This document shows, piece after piece, positions 5,531-7,632 of a stretch of DNA of 7,632 nt (within the stretch, counting starts at the first letter, position 1; each line of letters opens with the position of its first letter). Source of the stretch: an uncultured Anaerolineaceae bacterium (GTDB lineage: Bacteria > Chloroflexota > Anaerolineae > Promineifilales > Promineifilaceae); NCBI GenBank assembly GCA_937967805.1, contig CALBTC010000004.1, positions 1 through 7,632 on the forward strand. Direction: 5' to 3'. Under the pieces are notes generated by a model, which was not told where the DNA came from, made no database searches, and worked only from the letters and a program-made list of their open reading frames with translations. The position numbers and the translations under genes are program-made.

Positions 5531-5536
5531 AGGAAG
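5531..5536 (+). promoter_or_regulatory. Ribosome binding site of the methyltransferase remnant
   Basis: AGGAAG is eight bases before ATG 5545. It favours this start over ATG 5515, which lies inside the kinase end and would add ten residues not typical of the family. Confidence 0.55.
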
Positions 5537-5544
5537 CAAAAGTG

Positions 5545-5955
5545 ATGGAAAAAGTGACTGGCAGCAATTTTGACAAAGGGTTTGCCGATTGGCAGGCTTA
5601 CCAGCAGGCACCATGGGGCAAGCTGCGTTATCGGTTAGCGCAAGCCAACTTGCAGCAGCAGTTGCCACCGCCGCCGGTCCAGGAAAACCTGACCAAAAGC
5701 AGCAAATACGTCGAGACGTTCGACACAAACATCCAGTGCTACAGCGATGATGAACTAAAAACGATGCTGCAGGCGTGTGGCTTTACACTGGTGGAGCAAT
5801 ACGGCATTCGCGCCATCTGCGATTTCATGGCTGACAACGAACGCAAATTTGAGCCTGATTTTTACGAGCAGCTTGAGCAGTTAGACCTGGCTGTTAGCAA
5901 CAAACATCCCTACAAACTGCTGGCTCGCTTTTACCACTTTGTCTGCCAAAAGTAG
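5545..5955 (+). CDS. CmoM/SmtA-like SAM methyltransferase lacking its catalytic core
   Basis: A 136-aa ORF whose two ends fit class I methyltransferases of the CmoM/SmtA type (about 255-270 aa). The N-terminal part (FDKGFADWQAYQ, then APWGKLRYRLAQANL, residues about 9-39) is the normal helical lead-in that ends just before the VLDAGGGxG motif. The C-terminal part from TFDTNIQCYSDDELKTMLQA (about residue 62) to the end, with GFTLVEQYGIRAICDF and PYKLLARFYHFV, matches the terminal substrate-side region. The whole SAM-binding Rossmann segment (about 120 residues, motif I onward) is absent between them, at about 5680-5700 after a Pro-rich PPPP run. No GxGxG-like loop remains, so it cannot bind SAM normally. 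The frame is intact and the ribosome site is good. It lies 22 bases after the kinase stop and before a strong hairpin, so it would close that transcript. CmoM itself methylates a tRNA wobble uridine; the actual substrate here is unknown. Confidence 0.68.
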   Translation: MEKVTGSNFDKGFADWQAYQQAPWGKLRYRLAQANLQQQLPPPPVQENLTKSSKYVETFDTNIQCYSDDELKTMLQACGFTLVEQYGIRAICDFMADNERKFEPDFYEQLEQLDLAVSNKHPYKLLARFYHFVCQK

Positions 5956-5965
5956 CTGGCAATTC

Positions 5966-5998
5966 AGATTGGGCCAATCTCCAAGATTGGCCCAATCT
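5966..5998 (+). terminator. Strong hairpin made of two tandem odd palindromes
   Basis: Arms AGATTGGGCCAATCT (5966-5980) and AGATTGGCCCAATCT (5984-5998) are perfect reverse complements separated by CCA, giving a 15-bp stem ten bases after the methyltransferase stop. Each arm is itself a palindrome around one central base (AGATTGG-S-CCAATCT), so the element is also a direct repeat with 18-base period. There is no T-run after it, so it may act as a terminator, an mRNA 3' stabiliser or a protein-binding site. It is probably a member of a dispersed repeat family. Confidence 0.65.
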
Positions 5999-6013
5999 CA
6001 CACGATGGAGCAA

Positions 6014-6078
6014 ACAGATTACGCAGATTTGTTTTATCTCTGTGTAACTCTGTGCCTCCTCTGCGTAACTCTGTGTTC
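6014..6078 (+). repeat. Short imperfect tandem repeats upstream of the cyclase gene
   Basis: CTCTGYGTAACTCTGTG occurs twice with a 21-base period (6038 and 6059). The inner unit CTCTGNG falls at 6038, 6048, 6059 and 6069, spaced 10, 11 and 10 bases, close to one helical turn. TTACGCAGA at 6019-6027 is the exact reverse complement of TCTGCGTAA at 6060-6068, which could form a 9-bp stem with a 32-base loop. No convincing -35/-10 pair is seen. The block fills most of the 146-base gap and may be a dispersed repeat or the control region of the cyclase gene. Confidence 0.5.
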
Positions 6079-6090
6079 CTTTTCTTTTTC

Positions 6091-6095
6091 AGGAG
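6091..6095 (+). promoter_or_regulatory. Ribosome binding site of the cyclase gene
   Basis: AGGAG six bases before ATG 6102, preceded by a pyrimidine-rich run (6077-6090). It fixes the start of the large open frame that follows. Confidence 0.75.
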
Positions 6096-6101
6096 AATGA
6101 A

Positions 6102-7632
6102 ATGAGCGAAAAACAAACAATTAACTTACTCACCAACGCCAAATGGTACGATCTCACCCAATCCTTAAGCATTTTTACCCCTCCCTGGCCCGGGGAGATG
6201 CCCTTACAGGTCCACTTTTTCAAGCGGCTCACCGGCTCCTGGGGCGGCGGGCAGGGGGCCAACGGCCAGCTCATCGAATGGAGCAACAACACCGGTACCC
6301 ACCTCGTTGGGCCGCGCGCCTTTCACTCCGGGGCCAAAGCCATCGCCGATATTCCTCTATCTGACCTGTGCGGTGAGGGCGTCATTGTCGATATTTCTGA
6401 TGCGGTCTCCGACTACTCGCTTTATACGCCGGAAATGATCACCGAGCGGGCCGAGGTAAAAGAGGGCGACATCCTCATCATCAACACCGGCTACCACAAG
6501 CACACCTTCGACCAGCCGGACACACCCAATCCCAACGCCCAGGGCGGCATCGAGAACAAGGAGTTTGGCTACTACGTGCGCCATCCAGGGCCGTCACCGG
6601 ACTTTTTTCCGTGGGCGCTGGAGATGAAGCTCAAGCTCATCGGCGTGGACTGCGGCAGCGCCGAGCACCCGATGAACACCAGCATCCGCTACCAGCACGC
6701 CCGCGAGTTTGAGAAGGCAGAAACCAAGCTGCGCGAAACGCACGGCCAAAGCTGGGATAAGCTGTTCCCGCCAGAGGAATATCACGCCCTGACCCACATC
6801 ACCATGCCCAAAGCCGGGCTGCTGCTGGCAGAATCGCTGGGCGGGCAGATTGACGAGCTGAGCAACCAGCGCGCCTGGATCATGGTGGGGGCGATTCCGT
6901 TTATGGAGGTGGAATCGGCCTGGGCACGGGTGGCGGCTTTACAAGCGCCGGACGGCATGAACGATGAAGACTTCTTTGCCGCCATGCGCGACCTCACAAT
7001 GCTGGACCTGACGCTGCCCTTCAGTGTGCAAACGCCGCAGTGGGCCAACTACGAACCGCTGAGCGTGAAGTACACCAAGCGGGTCGGCGGCCAATACTTT
7101 GGCCTGGGGCGCAACAACGCTCACTGCCGCGCCAGCTTCCACCTGGCGACGCACATGGACGGCGAGAAGCATTTCCACGCCGCCGGTCGCACCATCGGGC
7201 AGATGCCGTTTGACTACTGGTTTGGGCCAGGGGTCATTGTGGATATTTCTGACGTGGTGAGCAATTCCAGCGTCTACACGCCCGCGATGATCGAAGAGCG
7301 CGTGGATATTCAGCAGGGCGATATCCTGATCATCAAGACAGGCTACTACAAATACGGCTGGAACAGCCCGGATTCAGACGAGTTCCGCTACATGATCAAA
7401 CATCCGGGGCCGTCGCCGGACTTTGCCGATTGGTGTCTGGAGAAGAAGATCAAGTGGCTGGGCATCGACTGCGTGGCGATGGAGCATCCAATGAACACCA
7501 TCCAGCGCATTTGGCACCCCAAGACGTTTGCCGAGGCCAACCAGAAGCTGATTGATCAGTACGGCAAGGATTGGGATGAGATGTATCCGCTGGACAAATA
7601 TTACCAGGATATGCACCTGAATTTGTTTAACA
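6102..7632 (+). CDS. Tandem two-domain cyclase-family hydrolase (3' end outside window)
   Basis: The frame is open for 510 codons and runs off the right edge. Two homologous cyclase-family domains (PF04199/kynurenine-formamidase-like, normally about 220-260 aa each) follow one another, at about residues 10-285 and 297-end. Shared blocks are GVIVDISD (93-100; 377-384), GDILIINTGY / GDILIIKTGY (122-131; 406-415), HPGPSPDF (161-168; 434-441), GVDC/GIDC and EHPMNT (189-194; 461-466). The metal motif HxGTHxDxPxH is broken in domain 1 (N63, H67, V69 and A73 in NTGTHLVGPRA) but its ligands are kept in domain 2 (H347, H351, D353 and H357 in HLATHMDGEKHFH). Family members hydrolyse formamide, amide or lactone bonds with a divalent metal in the cytosol. 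The substrate is unknown; the nearby FdrA and DUF1116 genes suggest amide or ureide catabolism. GC-rich composition is like the DUF1116 gene. No frameshift was found on reading all codons. Confidence 0.9.
   Translation, partial: MSEKQTINLLTNAKWYDLTQSLSIFTPPWPGEMPLQVHFFKRLTGSWGGGQGANGQLIEWSNNTGTHLVGPRAFHSGAKAIADIPLSDLCGEGVIVDISDAVSDYSLYTPEMITERAEVKEGDILIINTGYHKHTFDQPDTPNPNAQGGIENKEFGYYVRHPGPSPDFFPWALEMKLKLIGVDCGSAEHPMNTSIRYQHAREFEKAETKLRETHGQSWDKLFPPEEYHALTHITMPKAGLLLAESLGGQIDELSNQRAWIMVGAIPFMEVESAWARVAALQAPDGMNDEDFFAAMRDLTMLDLTLPFSVQTPQWANYEPLSVKYTKRVGGQYFGLGRNNAHCRASFHLATHMDGEKHFHAAGRTIGQMPFDYWFGPGVIVDISDVVSNSSVYTPAMIEERVDIQQGDILIIKTGYYKYGWNSPDSDEFRYMIKHPGPSPDFADWCLEKKIKWLGIDCVAMEHPMNTIQRIWHPKTFAEANQKLIDQYGKDWDEMYPLDKYYQDMHLNLFN

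Noticed and set aside
6038..6078. CRISPR-like array in the gap before the cyclase gene
   Set aside because: Units are 21 bases with no spacers, only two copies, and no cas genes are present.
6102..7632. Frameshift or stop in the cyclase gene
   Set aside because: Reading every codon from ATG 6102 to the edge found no stop; the frame simply does not end within the window.

Overview
The window looks like a chromosomal segment of a moderately GC-rich bacterium, most likely a member of the Chloroflexota (Anaerolineae or a relative). That placement is inferred from the gene types, from the many small nucleotidyltransferase/HEPN and PIN modules scattered between metabolic genes, and from a highly iterated palindrome (ACGGCCGT). 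No rRNA or tRNA is present to fix the taxonomy. All supported genes are on the + strand.

Layout. (1) Positions 1-971: C-terminal part of an FdrA-family acyl-CoA-synthetase-like protein, cut by the left edge. (2) 968-1678: a compact RHH antitoxin / PIN toxin (VapBC-type) cassette with its own promoter and operator, starting exactly at the fdrA stop codon. (3) 1679-1966: the eroded 3' end of another gene with one in-frame TAA. (4) 1967-3220: a complete DUF1116 protein, the usual partner of FdrA. (5) 3264-4425: four short overlapping genes: a nucleotidyltransferase, an unassigned 60-aa ORF, a HepT-like protein lacking its middle and catalytic motif, and an intact MntA-like nucleotidyltransferase. 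(6) 4488-5522: a membrane-bound sensor histidine kinase with no response regulator in view. (7) 5545-5955: a CmoM/SmtA-like methyltransferase that has lost its SAM-binding core. (8) 5956-6101: intergenic DNA with a strong double-palindrome hairpin and short tandem repeats. (9) 6102-7632: a two-domain cyclase-family (PF04199-type) hydrolase running off the right edge.

How it fits together. FdrA and DUF1116 homologues are two of the three subunits (AllF, AllG, AllH) assigned to oxamate carbamoyltransferase in E. coli. Cyclase-family hydrolases, in general, open amide, formamide or lactone bonds. An amide or ureide catabolic locus, with the cyclase upstream of the FdrA/DUF1116 step, is therefore a reasonable reading, but the substrate is not visible here. 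The metabolic genes are GC-rich. The toxin-antitoxin and nucleotidyltransferase/HEPN genes between them are clearly more AT-rich, so the locus looks like a metabolic cluster opened up by accessory insertions.

The most unusual signals are: the palindrome ACGGCCGT eight times in 7.6 kb, seven of them in the same codon phase; a tandem cyclase whose first domain has lost its metal ligands while the second keeps them; and two genes (hepT-like and methyltransferase) whose ends are recognisable but whose catalytic middles are missing in frame.
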